Positions 11,995 through 22,619 of a DNA stretch of 64,000 bases are shown piece by piece. The notes below the pieces were generated by a model. That model saw only the letters and a program-made list of their open reading frames with translations. It was not told the DNA's origin and ran no database searches. Numbering within the stretch: the stretch's first letter is position 1; every line of letters begins with the position of its first letter. Origin of the DNA: Mangifera indica (taxonomy: Eukaryota; Streptophyta; Magnoliopsida; Sapindales; Anacardiaceae); assembly GCF_011075055.1 (NCBI RefSeq), contig NC_058137.1, positions 13,005,463-13,069,462 on the forward strand, written 5' to 3'. The position numbers and the translations under genes are program-made.

Positions 11995-13080
11995 TGAGAT
12001 TCTAACCTTAGAATCCATTGGAAATATTAAAGACGAACTTTAATAAAATGTTTTATAAGGTGTCATTTGAATTGTTGTTTGGTAGCTATTATTAAAGACG
12101 AACTTTACTAGGGATAACATCTCAACCAAACTTGCATTATGATCTAAACAACAAGCTCTTAACATATCCTCTAGTACCTAGTTGGTCCTCTTTGATTGAC
12201 CAGTTGTTTGTGGGTGGTAGGCTATGCTCAATGCTAGATTAGTACCCAATGGCCAGTACAAACTTTTTCAGAAAGCTAACACAAACCTCATGTCTCTGTT
12301 TGATACAATGATTTTGGGTATTTTATATAGTTTGACAATCTTTCTCATATATAACTTCCTCAACTAATCTATACAGGTGGTGTCCTTAATGGGTAAGAAG
12401 TATGTTGTCTTGGTTAACTTATCCACTATCACCCAAAGTGTATTGTAACCATATCCTTATGAGTCCGACTATAAAATCTATAGAGATGTGTTCCAACTTC
12501 CATTTAGAACACTTAAAGGTTGAAGTAAACTTGATGGTCTCTGATGTTTGACCTTAATTTGTTGGCTTGTGAGGAACTTAGCAATATACTCAACTATATC
12601 TCTGTTCATGCCAGACTACTAGAAACTTCTCCTTAAATCCTAATACATCTTTACACCTTCAGGGTGGATCGTGTAAAAAGAGTTGTGAGCTTCTACTAGA
12701 ATCCTTTATTTGAGTTCACCTTTTAAAGGCACCTATACTTTATCTTTGAACCTAAGGACACCATCAGTTACTCTAAATTCTAGCTTATTGTTGTCTGAAG
12801 CTCTCTGAACTATGTTATTACACCAATCATTGTGACCCTAAGTTGCCTTAATGTCTTTCATCAAATTTAACATGATTTCTAGTTGTACCAAAGCCCTAGT
12901 CATTAATTCAATTTGCTTTCAATCTAAGTCTGTTTGAATCTCCTTCTGAATCATTAACTGTGACAAAAACACTTTTCTACTAATGGCATCTACAACCACG
13001 TTGGCTTTACCTAGGTGGTACTTAATGTCATAATCACAGTGTTTCACTAACTTGAGTCATCTCCTTTGTCTCATGTAAGC
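11995..13080 (-). pseudogene. Integrase remnant of the outer gypsy element
   Basis: Minus-strand translation shows a YHPQTTGQSKRTN segment near 12190-12230 followed by LEDMLRACCL, the integrase core segment that normally carries the catalytic Glu. A Lys occupies that position here. Several stops and frame changes occur throughout. It joins the RNase H remnant upstream and ends next to the PPT and LTR. Confidence 0.7.
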
Positions 13081-13085
13081 TCTTT

Positions 13086-13386
13086 CTAAATGAAGAAGTA
13101 CATGAGGCTCTTATAATTGGTATACATATTGTATCTTATCCCATCTAAGTAGTGTCTCCAAATCTTCAAGGTGAACACTACTACCACTAATATTAAGTCA
13201 TGTATAGGGTATTTGGTCTTGAAGTCTTTGCCTCTTTGCTTTAGAATTGCTCTAAGTCCACCATGAGATGTATCCATGTAGAGGTTATATTCAACTCCCT
13301 TCTTAGGAAGAGCTAACACTGGAGTAGAAGTCTACCTCTTTTTCAACTCTTGAAAACTTTTCTCACACAAATCTATCCACTAAAAC
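13086..13386 (-). pseudogene. RNase H remnant of the outer gypsy element
   Basis: Minus-strand frame with CEKSFQELKKR, TPVLALPKKG, YMDTSHGGLRAILKQRGK and FTLKIWRHYLDG, the end of RT and the start of RNase H in Ty3-gypsy pol. The catalytic-site Asp (YMDTS) is visible. The frame stops being pol exactly where the nested element's LTR begins near 13387. It matches the RT that ends at 21490 with only a few residues missing. Confidence 0.8.
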
Positions 13387-13445
13387 TACCTACCGAATGA
13401 GAAATATTACGAATTAGTATCCGGAGCATTTATTTTTTTTAAATA

Positions 13446-14211
13446 GGCCAAAAGACTATTTCCCACCCAAGGTATGTTGTTTTCTCAAGTTTCCCCCCGT
13501 TAACTTTGAAAATCCCATTTACCCACCCGTGGCAGGTTAAAATTAACGACTTCAAGGGTAAAATTGTCATTTTATTTGTATTATTAAAAATAAACTTAAA
13601 TTTAATTTTATTTTCTCCCCTAAACCTTAAAAACTAATAATTTCCCCCAACCCAAGTTTTAAAAAACTATATTTTCCCCCCTAAGGTTTTCAATTTTTAG
13701 AGTTAGTTTTTTGACATTGTTTCTTCCTTTTCGGTGACCTCCAGATGGCTCCTCTTTCTCTCTAATGTGGCTTCTTTCTGACAGTTATCGTAGGAACTAT
13801 GGTCGACAAAGACCACTTGTCTTTATTGACGACGAAGACTCTTCGTCGAAAAAGAACTCATCTTCGTCTCGATGAAGACAAGTTGACGACCTTGCCCAAG
13901 ATAATCGTCGAAAGGAGGCCACGTCAGAGAAGAAGAGGAGTCGCCTGGAGGTCGTCGGAGAGGAAGAAATGACGTTAGAAAACTAACTCTGAAAAATTGA
14001 AAACCCTAAGGGGGAAAATTCTATTTTTTAAAACTTGGGTTAGGAAAAATGGTTAGTTTTGAAATTTTATGGGGGAAAATGAGATAAATTTTTTAGGGTT
14101 TAGGGTTCCATTAAATTTAACAGCCCACGAATAGGTAAATGGTATTTTCAAAGTTAATAAGAGGAAACTTGACAAAAACGCATACTTTAGGCGGGAAATA
14201 GTCGTTTGACT
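13446..14211. mobile_element. Foldback Mutator-like non-autonomous element, copy 2
   Basis: A 766-bp element with a perfect 9-bp target duplication TTTTAAATA (13437-13445 and 14212-14220). It begins GGCCAAAAGACTATTTCCCA and ends with the imperfect complement. Arms pair far inward (GACCTCCAGATGGCTCCTC against GAGTCGCCTGGAGGTC). The centre is rich in GAAGAC/GTCTTC words. No transposase is present. It lies inside the nested gypsy LTR. Confidence 0.9.
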
Positions 14212-15017
14212 TTTTAAATACTTTAAAATGGATACATCACTAAAAGTGTTCAGAAATTATTCTAAAAAAACTAAAAATTTAGAAGCGAACAAAAGATATA
14301 TATATCCCATATGAAAATTCATCTGAAACATCTAAGATCATGGATTAATCATATACATGTCTCTAGATACAACTATACAACTATCTGAATAGGGCCAAAA
14401 ATCAATAGTATCATATGTATGTAACAAAAACCATAGGTAACCAGCCCCAACCTAAGTTTATCTTTACTGACTTGACCTTACCTTACAACTACCTCGATCA
14501 CTTATACCTACAATCATGAAAGAAAAAGAAGTGAAAGATAAGAACATTCAGTAAGGGGAAAGAATTAAGTAAACTATCTCATTTCCTGTTCTAACTCACT
14601 CTTGAGACTCAACCTTACATCATAACCTCTATAAGAAATCAAAGGGACAATCTAGTTCATTCTTTACTATTTGGGTCATACTTTGTCCCATCTAGTGTCT
14701 ATTTGATACTTTATAGAAACTGACTATAAGGATTTGGCACTTTCTAAACTTGAGGTCTCTTCTTTTCTCTCACTACACCATTTTTGAATCTGAATTATGT
14801 TCTACTATAAGCATGTTCTACTGTAAGTAAACCCTATTATAGGTCTATGTCCCACTACAGGCATGCCCTACTACGGATGGTGTAGTGTGAAGTGCCCCTT
14901 TATAGTTCATAGCATGAATGTGTGCATTATATCTTACTAATCTTGCTTCCATCTAAAACTATCTATAACTCACCAGACCATACCCTTGGGACGACTCCTA
15001 AATCTTGAGCCCCAAAT

Positions 15018-15118
15018 TCCTTTTCTTGCTTTTTTTCTTCTTCTTCTTCTTTTCTTTTTCTCTCATTTCTTTCCTTTCCTTTCTTTCTTTCCTCATTTTC
15101 TTTCTTTTTTTCTTTCCA
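15018..15118. repeat. Pyrimidine (CTT/CTTT) tract in the nested LTR
   Basis: Almost pure C/T over about 100 bases. A longer version sits at the matching place of the other LTR (20498-20664). Long open frames here are low-complexity artefacts. Confidence 0.85.
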
Positions 15119-16046
15119 AAAACTATGAAATACTGTTCACGGACTGTTTATTTGGTAGGGTAGTCTCAGTGTTTATACAATTTAATAATCCAAGCAGTAT
15201 CTGATTCATACAAATTATATGTCATTGAAACGAGGATTCAAAGAGCTTTCCAGTAACCTATAATAGCCCTCATGATTCATTCGATAAGGTAGTCAAAATG
15301 TGGGATGAATTCAATGGCAAAAACCTGTATTTCCTGTTTATTTGGGTAAAGCAGTCTTTTTGGTTCATACAATATTTAACAGTCCAAACGGTCTCTAATT
15401 CATACAAGATATATATATTTGAAAATATGATTCAAAGAGATTTCCAACAAACTATAATAGCACTCATGATTCATCCGATAAAGCAGTCAAAATATTGGAC
15501 GAATTTAGTGGTAAAACGGTAAATATCACCCAAATCTCTGCCATGAACAAAATAACACACATAGATACTCTAAATGGCAAAACAACATTTCTTCACTTCA
15601 AAATCGTCATTTATAACATAGAACCATGGAACCAAAGGCATAAAAAATGAAACATACCAAGGATAACATCTTTTACCTTGTTTCAAGTCAATCTTTGCAA
15701 GTTGGCTCCCTCCTCCTTGCCTTGCTTCTTTTATCACCAAAACTATCTTAAATCAACACCAAAACACACTAATATATTCATATAACATGCATCAAATATA
15801 TATAAACATAGGTAAAGGGAAAGGAAGGAGATCTTTTGGTTACCAAGACTTCCAAAGTGTTTCCTTTTTTTCTCTTCTTATTTTATCTTCCAAAACTCTT
15901 TCAATTCCTTCATTTTTCTTCACAAAACAAAAGAAAGCAATATGAAGAAGGCTGACTGCTAGAATGGATAGGAGAAGATGATGGAAAAAGGCTTAAAGTT
16001 TCATTTTTTTTGTCTTTTCTCAATTTATCTTTATCTTTTTGTAATT

Positions 16047-16047
<1 letters not shown>

Positions 16048-16078
<31 letters not shown>
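16048..16078. repeat. (AT)n microsatellite
   Basis: Uninterrupted alternating AT run inside the nested 3' LTR. Confidence 0.9.
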
Positions 16079-16081
<3 letters not shown>

Positions 16082-16290
16082 AAATTGAAAATATCTCAAA
16101 ATAGGGTCAAAAGACATAAATGCCCTTGAAACATACTTGAGGGTGTTACAACTCTTCCCTTCTCACAAGAATTTCGTTCTTGGAATTCCAAAAACAACTT
16201 TGGATACTTCTCTTTCATGGTCTACTCTATTTTCCAGATGGCCTACTTTACATTCTGGTTTTTCCATAGGACCTTTATTAGAGGAATTTA

Positions 16291-16617
16291 TCAGTTCCTT
16301 AGTTGTTTAATTCTCTTGTCAAGTATCTGAATCAGTTTTTCTTTATAACTAAGGTCTTCTGATAACTGAATATCATTTATATTAAAGACCTGAAAATGAT
16401 CACCAAGGCACTTCCTCAAAGATGAGACATGAAATACATCATGAATTTGGTCCATATTGGCTGGTAAGGCCAATCTGTAAGCCACTTTACCAATTCTCTC
16501 AATTATCTCATATGGACCAATAAATCTGGGAACTAACTTTCCTTTCTTTCTAAATCTCATTAAATGCTTGAATGGAGCAACCTTTACAGAAACAAACTCA
16601 CCCACGTTGAATTCCAA
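16291..16617 (-). pseudogene. Integrase C-terminal domain, nested gypsy element
   Basis: An open stretch of 108 codons with FNVGEFVSVKVAPFKHLMRF, GPYEIIERIGKVAYRLALP and HDVFHVSSLRKCL, the GPY/F-type DNA-binding module of Ty3-gypsy integrases. The 3' end lies about 140 bases from the 3' LTR. It reads well, but upstream integrase is broken, so it is part of a dead pol. No chromodomain is evident after it. Confidence 0.88.
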
Positions 16618-16626
16618 GTCTCGATG

Positions 16627-17500
16627 TCAATGGTCTATATAACTTTTTTGTCGATCCTGAGCCTGTTTCATTTTCTGCCTGATCAACTGGATATCATCGA
16701 TCATTTTCTGGGTCAACTCAAGCCCAAGGGATTGGGATAACACATCTCTCTCTCCTATCTCATCCTCAGTGGAAAGAAGAACGACACCTCCTACCATATA
16801 ATACCTCATAAGATAGTATCTAAATAGTTGTCTGGTAGCTATTATTATAAGCAAACTCCAACAAGGGCAACATTTTTACCCACGTAGTTTTATGATTAAG
16901 GCAACAAGCTCTCAACATGTCCTCTAAAATATGATTAACCTTCTTTGTCTGACCATCTATCTGAGGATGATAAGTTATACTAAATACCAAATTAGTACCC
17001 AAGGATCTTTAGAGACTCTTCCAAAAAGCTGATACAAATCTTGTATCACGATTAGATACTATGGTCTTGGGTACCTCATGTAATCTAATAATCTCCTTAA
17101 CATATAATCTCCCTAGTTGATCTATGATAATAGTATCTTTGATGGGTAGGAAATGAGCTGACTTGATCAATTTATCCACAATCACTCAAATAGCATTGTA
17201 TCCATTTTGAACTCTAAGGAGTCCACTGATGAAGTCTATGGAGATATGCTCTTATTTCTATTTTGGAATAGGTAGAGGTTGAAACAACCCTGAAGGTCTT
17301 TAGTGTTTGGCCTTAATTTGCTGACAGGTGAGACATCTAGTAACAAACTCACCTATATCCTTTTTCATGTTTAACCATCAAAAATGTCTTTTTAAATCCT
17401 AATACACCTTTACACCTCAAGGGTAGGCAGTGTAAAGAGAACTATGAGCCTCTATAAGAATTCTCTATCTCAATTTGATTATCTGGGGAACATACACTCG
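16627..17500 (-). pseudogene. Integrase zinc-binding and core remnant, nested gypsy element
   Basis: Minus-strand frames carry YHPQIDGQTKKVNHILEDML near 16910-16980 and LPLLEFAYNNS just after it, the second half of the DDE core. The normally invariant Glu in the GQ(S/T)ER-type motif reads Lys. Overlapping frames at 16820-16854 show a frameshift. Bases 17003-17500 hold the more broken first half of the core and the HHCC region. Confidence 0.8.
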
Positions 17501-17554
17501 ATCTTTAAATTTGAGAACTCTATTTGATACTTAAAATTCTGTCTCGAGACCCTC

Positions 17555-18471
17555 TTACACTTTTTGAATTTTATGTTGACACCATTCATCTCTTGTTTGA
17601 GCCTTTCGAATCTCATCTATAAGAGTAGGTTGAATCTCTAATCTGGCGAAAGCTCCATTCATAAGCTCAATCTGTTCTCGGTCTATATCTCTTTGAATTT
17701 CTTTCTGGACCATTAATTGTGATATCATCACGTTTCTACTGAGGGCATTTGCAACCATATTAACCTTGTTTGGATGGTATTTAATATCACAGTCATAGTT
17801 TTTTACTAACTCAAGTCATCGCCTTTGCCTCATATTTAACTTTTTTTAAGTGAAGAAATATCTGGGGCTCTTATGGTCAGTATGAATATTACATCTTACC
17901 CCATATAAATAGTATCTCCAGATTTTCAAAGTAAAAATTATTGTTGCTAACTCCAAATCATGAGTAAGGTATCAGGTTTCAAATTCTTTCAACTGTTTTA
18001 AGGCGTATGCTATCACTTTGCCTCGATGCATCAATACTGCTCTTAAACCATCGTGTGAGGCATTGGTGTACAAATCATACTTAACTTCCTCCTCTAGAAG
18101 TGCTAACATAGGAATAGTAATCATTCTTCTTTTTAATTTTTGGAAACTTGCCTCACAAGCATTTGACCACTGAAACGACATTGTTTTCTTTGTGAGAATT
18201 GTGAGAGGTCTAGCTAATCTAGCAAATCCCTCCATAAACCTTCGATAATACCCTGCCAAACCTAGGAAACTATGAACCTTCTTGACTATTTTTGGTCTCT
18301 GCCATTCAACTATAGCCTCAATCTTACTGGGATCCACGAATATACCCTTTGCTGAAATTACATGCCCCGAAAAGTTAACTTTATCTAGCCAAAATTCAGA
18401 TTTCGAGAATTTGGTATATAGTTGTTTCTCTCTCAATCTCTAGGGGATAAACCTCAAGCGTTGCTCATGCT
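17555..18471 (-). pseudogene. RT thumb/RNase H remnant, nested gypsy element
   Basis: 17972-18436 is open and shows [40 protein letters not shown] and [20 protein letters not shown], i.e. the RT connection into RNase H. 17555-17758 continues with VANALSRN and the tether to integrase. Stops separate the pieces. The hAT MITE (18472-18838) splits it from the RT palm. Confidence 0.87.
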
Positions 18472-18838
18472 TAGGGCTGGATTCGAGCTCTACTCATAGA
18501 CAGCTTGAGCTCAACTCAGTTCATATATAGGTGGCTCGAGTTCGCCTCGAGTTCAACTCGAGCTAGACTCGAGCTGGGCTAAGGCCGGCTCGTTTCAAGC
18601 TCTAGTTTGGCTCGACTCAAGTTCAGCTCGGCTTAGCTCATTTTTAATATATATTAATCAAAACGATATCGTTTTTAATATATATTAATCAAAATAACGT
18701 TATTTTATATAAAAAAAATTTTAAAAAATTCTACCGAGCCAGCTCGAGCTCGGCCAAGCCCAGCTCATTTCGGGCTTGACCGAGCAAAGCTTGAGCTTGA
18801 GCTTGAGCTGAGCTTGGCTCAGCTCGAATCCAGCCCCA
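18472..18838. mobile_element. hAT-type MITE, copy 1
   Basis: A 367-bp element with a perfect 8-bp target duplication CTCATGCT (18464-18471 and 18839-18846). Ends are TAGGGCTGGATTCGAGCTC and GCTCGAATCCAGCCCCA, inverted repeats. The interior is packed with GCTCGAG/GAGCTCG words and has an AT-rich centre with AAAACGATATCGTTTT. No transposase. Inserted in the RT of the nested gypsy element; copies also at 47039-47346 and 54931-55232. Confidence 0.93.
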
Positions 18839-18846
18839 CTCATGCT

Positions 18847-19440
18847 TCTTTCGACTATAAGAATATACTAAGATATCATCAGTGAATACCATAATAAATT
18901 TATCCAAGTAGTTGTGGAATACCCTATTCATCAAATCTATAAATACTGCAAAGGCATTTGTCAATCTGAATAGTATCACTACAAACTCAAAGTGGTCATA
19001 CCTTATTTGGAAAGTTGTTTGGGTATACCCTTCTCTGCCATTCTCACTTGGTGATAACCAGATCTCAAATTTATCTTGGAAAAGACTACGGATCCCTTCA
19101 ACTAATCAAATAAATCATCAATCATGGGTAATGGATACTTGTTCTTAACTGTGACTTTATTTAGCTCTCTATAATCAATGCACATCCTCATGGACCCATA
19201 TTTCTTTTTCACAAATAGGATGAGAGCTCCTCAAAGAGAATGGCTCAATCTAATAAAACCATGACCTAGTAACTTTTGAAGCTGCTTATTCAATTCTTGT
19301 AACTCAATAAGGGTCATTCAATAGGGTGTTTTCAAAATAGGTGTTGTCTCCGATTCCACCTCTATACTAAACTCAACCTCTCACTTGAAAACACATCTAG
19401 AAACTCTCATACCACTGGCATCTCATTAATAGTTGGGCTT
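18847..19440 (-). pseudogene. RT palm remnant, nested gypsy element
   Basis: Minus-strand translation gives [20 protein letters not shown] and [11 protein letters not shown], the catalytic RT box with both Asp residues kept (complement of 18861-18886). Further upstream lie decayed fingers. It continues across the MITE into 18471 after removal of one target copy. Confidence 0.85.
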
Positions 19441-19443
19441 GAC

Positions 19444-19900
19444 TCAATCTTGCTCACTACATGAGCCAAATATTCTATGCTCTTTTTTCAATATTTTACT
19501 AGCTTTCAACATACTGATCATCAAACTTCGGATATGACCTTCATCAAACTCAAATTGATCTCCAGAGTCTAGGTTAAATCTCACTTTCTTTTTTTTATAA
19601 TCAATCTTAGCTTCGTATCTCCCCAAAAAGTCTATCCCTAAAATCATGTCAAAATTTGGCATTTTGAATACAATCAAGTCTACCAGTAACTGCCAACCCT
19701 AAATCATAATACTCTGTCCTAGCAACATCATCTCACTAATAATTGACCCTTTATCAAGTAACTCGATCATAATCTTCTAGGCTATTCTGATGGGTTGTAA
19801 CTTTAACCTCTTAAGTAAATTGTTGGCTATAAAACAATGAGTAGCCCCACAATCAATTAAAATATAAATAGGAGTATCAAGATAGAGAATTTGACCTGTG
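19444..19900 (-). pseudogene. Aspartic protease remnant, nested gypsy element
   Basis: The open part at 19444-19677 has FKMPNFDMILGIDFLGRYEA followed by KKKKVRFNL, typical of the second half of the Ty3-gypsy retropepsin. The active-site half (19700-19900) is broken by stops. Confidence 0.8.
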
Positions 19901-19979
19901 ACTACTAATGGGTTAGCCTCTACTTGGAGGTGATCATATAAACTCTAGTTGTAACCCTTCTTATAAGTTATTTCTAAAC

Positions 19980-20146
19980 TCTACTCTCACTGAGGCAACT
20001 GTATAAAAACGGTTCAGGCTGATGACACTTGAAACAAACTGCTTAGCCTGTCAGATACTCTCATTTATGTTGTTTCCTATATTTCTGGCAAGTTGGTATC
20101 TCAAGTCCTCTTTATGCTGAAACTAAACCACTACTCATCAGGGAAA
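19980..20146 (-). pseudogene. End of gag with degenerate zinc knuckle, nested gypsy element
   Basis: Minus-strand CFKCHQPEPFLYSC near 20015-20060 has the spacing of a CCHC knuckle with the His replaced by Pro. Gag upstream of this point is missing: LTR sequence begins near 20147, so most of gag, the leader and the PBS are deleted. Confidence 0.55.
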
Positions 20147-21485
20147 CTATTTAGGCCATATTTTGTCCTATCTAAATAGATTTGGCATTTTTCTAAACTC
20201 GAGTTTTCTTCTTTTCTCTTACTACATCATTTTTAAATCTAAATTGTGCTATATTACGAGCATGTTTTACTGCGAGTAGACTCTACTGTGGGTCTATGTC
20301 CTACTACGAATGTGTCCTACTACGGACGTGTTCTACTACAGACATACCCTACTATAGGTAGTGTAGTGTAAAGTACCCTTTCATAGTACATAGCATGCAT
20401 GCGTGCATTATATCTTACTAATCTTGCTCTATCTAAAACTATCCATAACTCACCAGACCATACTCTTGGGACGACCCTTGAATCTTGAGCCCCAAATTCC
20501 TTTTCTTGTTTTTCTTTCATTTCTTCTTCTTCTTTTCTTTTTCTCTCCTTTCTTTCCTTTCCTTTCTTTCTTTCTTTCTTTCCTTTCCTTTCTTTCTTTC
20601 TTCTTTTCCTTTCCTTTCTTTCTTCCTTTCCTCTTTCTCCTCTTTTTCTTTCGTTCTTTCTTTCCAAAAACTATGAAATACTGTTCACGGGACTGTTCAT
20701 TTGATAGGGTAGTCTTTTTTTTTTCATACAATTTAATAGTCCAAACGGTCTCTAATTTATACAAGCTATATATCATTGAAAAGAGGATTCAAAGAGCTTT
20801 CCAAAAAGCTATAATAGTCCTCATGATTTATCCAATAAGATAGTCAAAACGTGAGATAAATTCAGTGGCAAAAACCTATATTTCCTGTTTATTTGGATAA
20901 AACAGTCTTTTTGGTTCATATAATATTTAATAGTCCAAACGGCCTCTAATTCATACAAGCTATATATCGTTGAAAATAGGATTCAAAGAGGTTTCCAACA
21001 AGCTATAATAGTACTCAGGATTCATCAAATAAGGTAGTCAAAACATGGGACAAAATCAGTAGCAAAAACTATATTTACTATTTATTTGATAAGATAGTCT
21101 TTTGGTTCATTTAATTTAATAATTCAAATGGTATCTAATTTATATAAGCTATATATAGCTGAAAAGAGGATTCAAATAGCTTTCTAACAAGCTATAATAG
21201 CACTCATGACTCATCCGATAAGGTAGTCAAAACGTATAACAAAGTCAATGGTGAGACAGTAAATATCACCCAACTCTCTGCCATGAACAAATTAACATAC
21301 ATAGATACTAACATATTCATATAATTTGCATCAAATATATATAAACATAGGTAAAGGGAAAGGAATGAGATCTTTTGGTTATTAAGGCTTCCAAAATGCT
21401 TTTTTTTTTCTCTTCTTATTTTATCTTCTAAAACAACAGGGTCAAAAGACATAAATACCCCTGAAACATACCTGAGGGTATTATA
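20147..21485 (-). repeat. Truncated 5' LTR of the nested gypsy element
   Basis: Collinear with 14660-16151 and missing the part that should join the leader. The outer end TATTATA is a decayed TGTTACA. It contains tandem TACTACRG-type words near 20255-20355 and a long pyrimidine tract at 20498-20664. About 80-base segments with AATAGTCCAAACGGYCTCTAA recur near 20730, 20930 and 21120, an internal LTR repeat. Confidence 0.78.
20498..20664. repeat. Expanded pyrimidine (CTTT)n tract
   Basis: About 165 bases of nearly pure C/T, longer than its LTR counterpart at 15018-15118. This indicates repeat expansion or contraction since insertion. Confidence 0.85.
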
Positions 21486-21489
21486 TAAA

Positions 21490-22150
21490 TCATTTAACAA
21501 ATCGTTGATAGTATCCTACTAAGCCTAGAAAACTGCAAACCTCTTTGACAATCTTTGGCCTCTGTCTATCTATTATTGCCTTAATCTTACTTAGGTCTAT
21601 TAATAACCCCTCTACTGATATTACATACCCTAAGGAGGTTACTTGATCGAGCCAAAATTCACACTTAATGAATTTAACATACAAATGTTTCTTTTTTAAC
21701 CTCTATATTGTAATCCTCAAGTATTGGTCATGCTCTTTATGACTCTTAGAATACACTAAGATGTCGCCTATGAAAACCACTATGAACTTATCTAGGCAGT
21801 TATGAAATACTCTATTTATCAAATCTATAAACATTGTGCGGGCATTCGTTAGTCCAAATGTCATTACAGTAAACTAAAAAGAATATCTTAGTCCTATCCT
21901 TCTTTTGAACAAATAAAATAAGAACTTTCTAAGGAGAGTGAATCGATCAAATGAACCCATTCTCTAATAATTCATGGTGTTACTTCTTTAACTCTTGTAG
22001 TTCAGCTTGGGTTATTATATAAGGTGCCTTGGAAATAAGTGTTATGTCTATTGCTAGTTCAATATTAAATTCAACTGCTTGTTCATGAGCTAGACTCGAT
22101 AACTCCTCTGAGAAAACATCTAAGAACTTCTAAACCGTTAGCATTTACTC
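21490..22150 (-). pseudogene. Reverse transcriptase remnant, outer gypsy element
   Basis: Minus-strand frame with FIKCEFWLDQVTSLGYVIS and CSFLGLVGYYQRFVK, ending at the nested element's boundary. Upstream lie further palm and finger segments in broken frames (near 21740-22000). It is the first half of the pol gene that resumes at 13386. Confidence 0.8.
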
Positions 22151-22189
22151 GATACTTGAGCCTAATTTTGCTTTACTAATTACATGGCC

Positions 22190-22500
22190 TAAAAAACCTG
22201 TGCACCCTTTACTCAATATCTTTTTTGCTTTCATAGCACTAACCAACAAGCTCTTGACACGTCTTTTGCTGAACTCAAACTAACCTCTATTTCCTAGGCT
22301 AAGCTGGACCTTCTTGCACTAATAATCTATTTCAACTTTATTCCTCTCTATAAAGTCTATCCTAAGGATCATATCAAAGTCTAGCATCTTGAACACCATC
22401 AAGTCTATGAAAAGTTGTCTACCTTAGGTATTAGTGGTCAACGATAACATTATTTCCTCACTAATTACTGTCCCCTAATCTGGTAACTAGTTATACTTCT
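22190..22500 (-). pseudogene. Protease remnant, outer gypsy element
   Basis: Minus-strand translation shows MLDFDMILRIDFIERNKVEI followed by KKVQLSL, matching the retropepsin segment at 19444-19677. One in-frame stop interrupts it. Confidence 0.7.
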
Positions 22501-22619
22501 AGTCTTTCTACTGAACTCCCAACTATGAAACAATATGTAATACCACAATTTATTAAAATGTAAATAAAAGTATTAAGGAAAAACATTTTTATCAGTGACT
22601 ACTATAGGGTTAGCCTATG

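Larger units (their letters stand above)
13387..16151 (-). repeat. 3' LTR of the nested gypsy element (interrupted)
   Basis: Ends GGGTGTTACA at 16151. It shares long collinear segments with 20147-21485, such as CTCACCAGACCATACYCTTGG and the TTGAGCCCCAAATTCCTTTT stretch before a pyrimidine tract. Removing the Mutator-like insertion and one target copy leaves about 1990 bp. The left end near 13387 is inferred. Confidence 0.75.
13387..21485 (-). mobile_element. Nested Ty3-gypsy LTR retrotransposon
   Basis: Sits between the outer element's RT (ending at 21490) and RNase H (from 13386). Its 3' LTR lies at about 13387-16151. Internal integrase, RNase H, RT, protease and the end of gag run 16152-20146 on the minus strand. 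The 5' LTR at about 20147-21485 is truncated. The right end reads TATTATA where TGTTACA is expected. The left boundary is placed by degenerate resemblance (ACTACCTACCG against TGTAACATCCCG) and is uncertain by about 10 bases. It carries a Mutator-like insertion in the LTR and a hAT MITE in RT. Confidence 0.82.

Noticed and set aside
14986..15522. Short frames of 72 and 74 codons in the other LTR
   Set aside because: They lie inside an LTR and are products of the CT tract and internal LTR repeats.
20320..20843. Overlapping 63-146-codon open frames on both strands, K/R/E-rich or F/L/S-rich
   Set aside because: They come from the pyrimidine/purine tract in a gypsy LTR; composition is low-complexity and no conserved domain is present.
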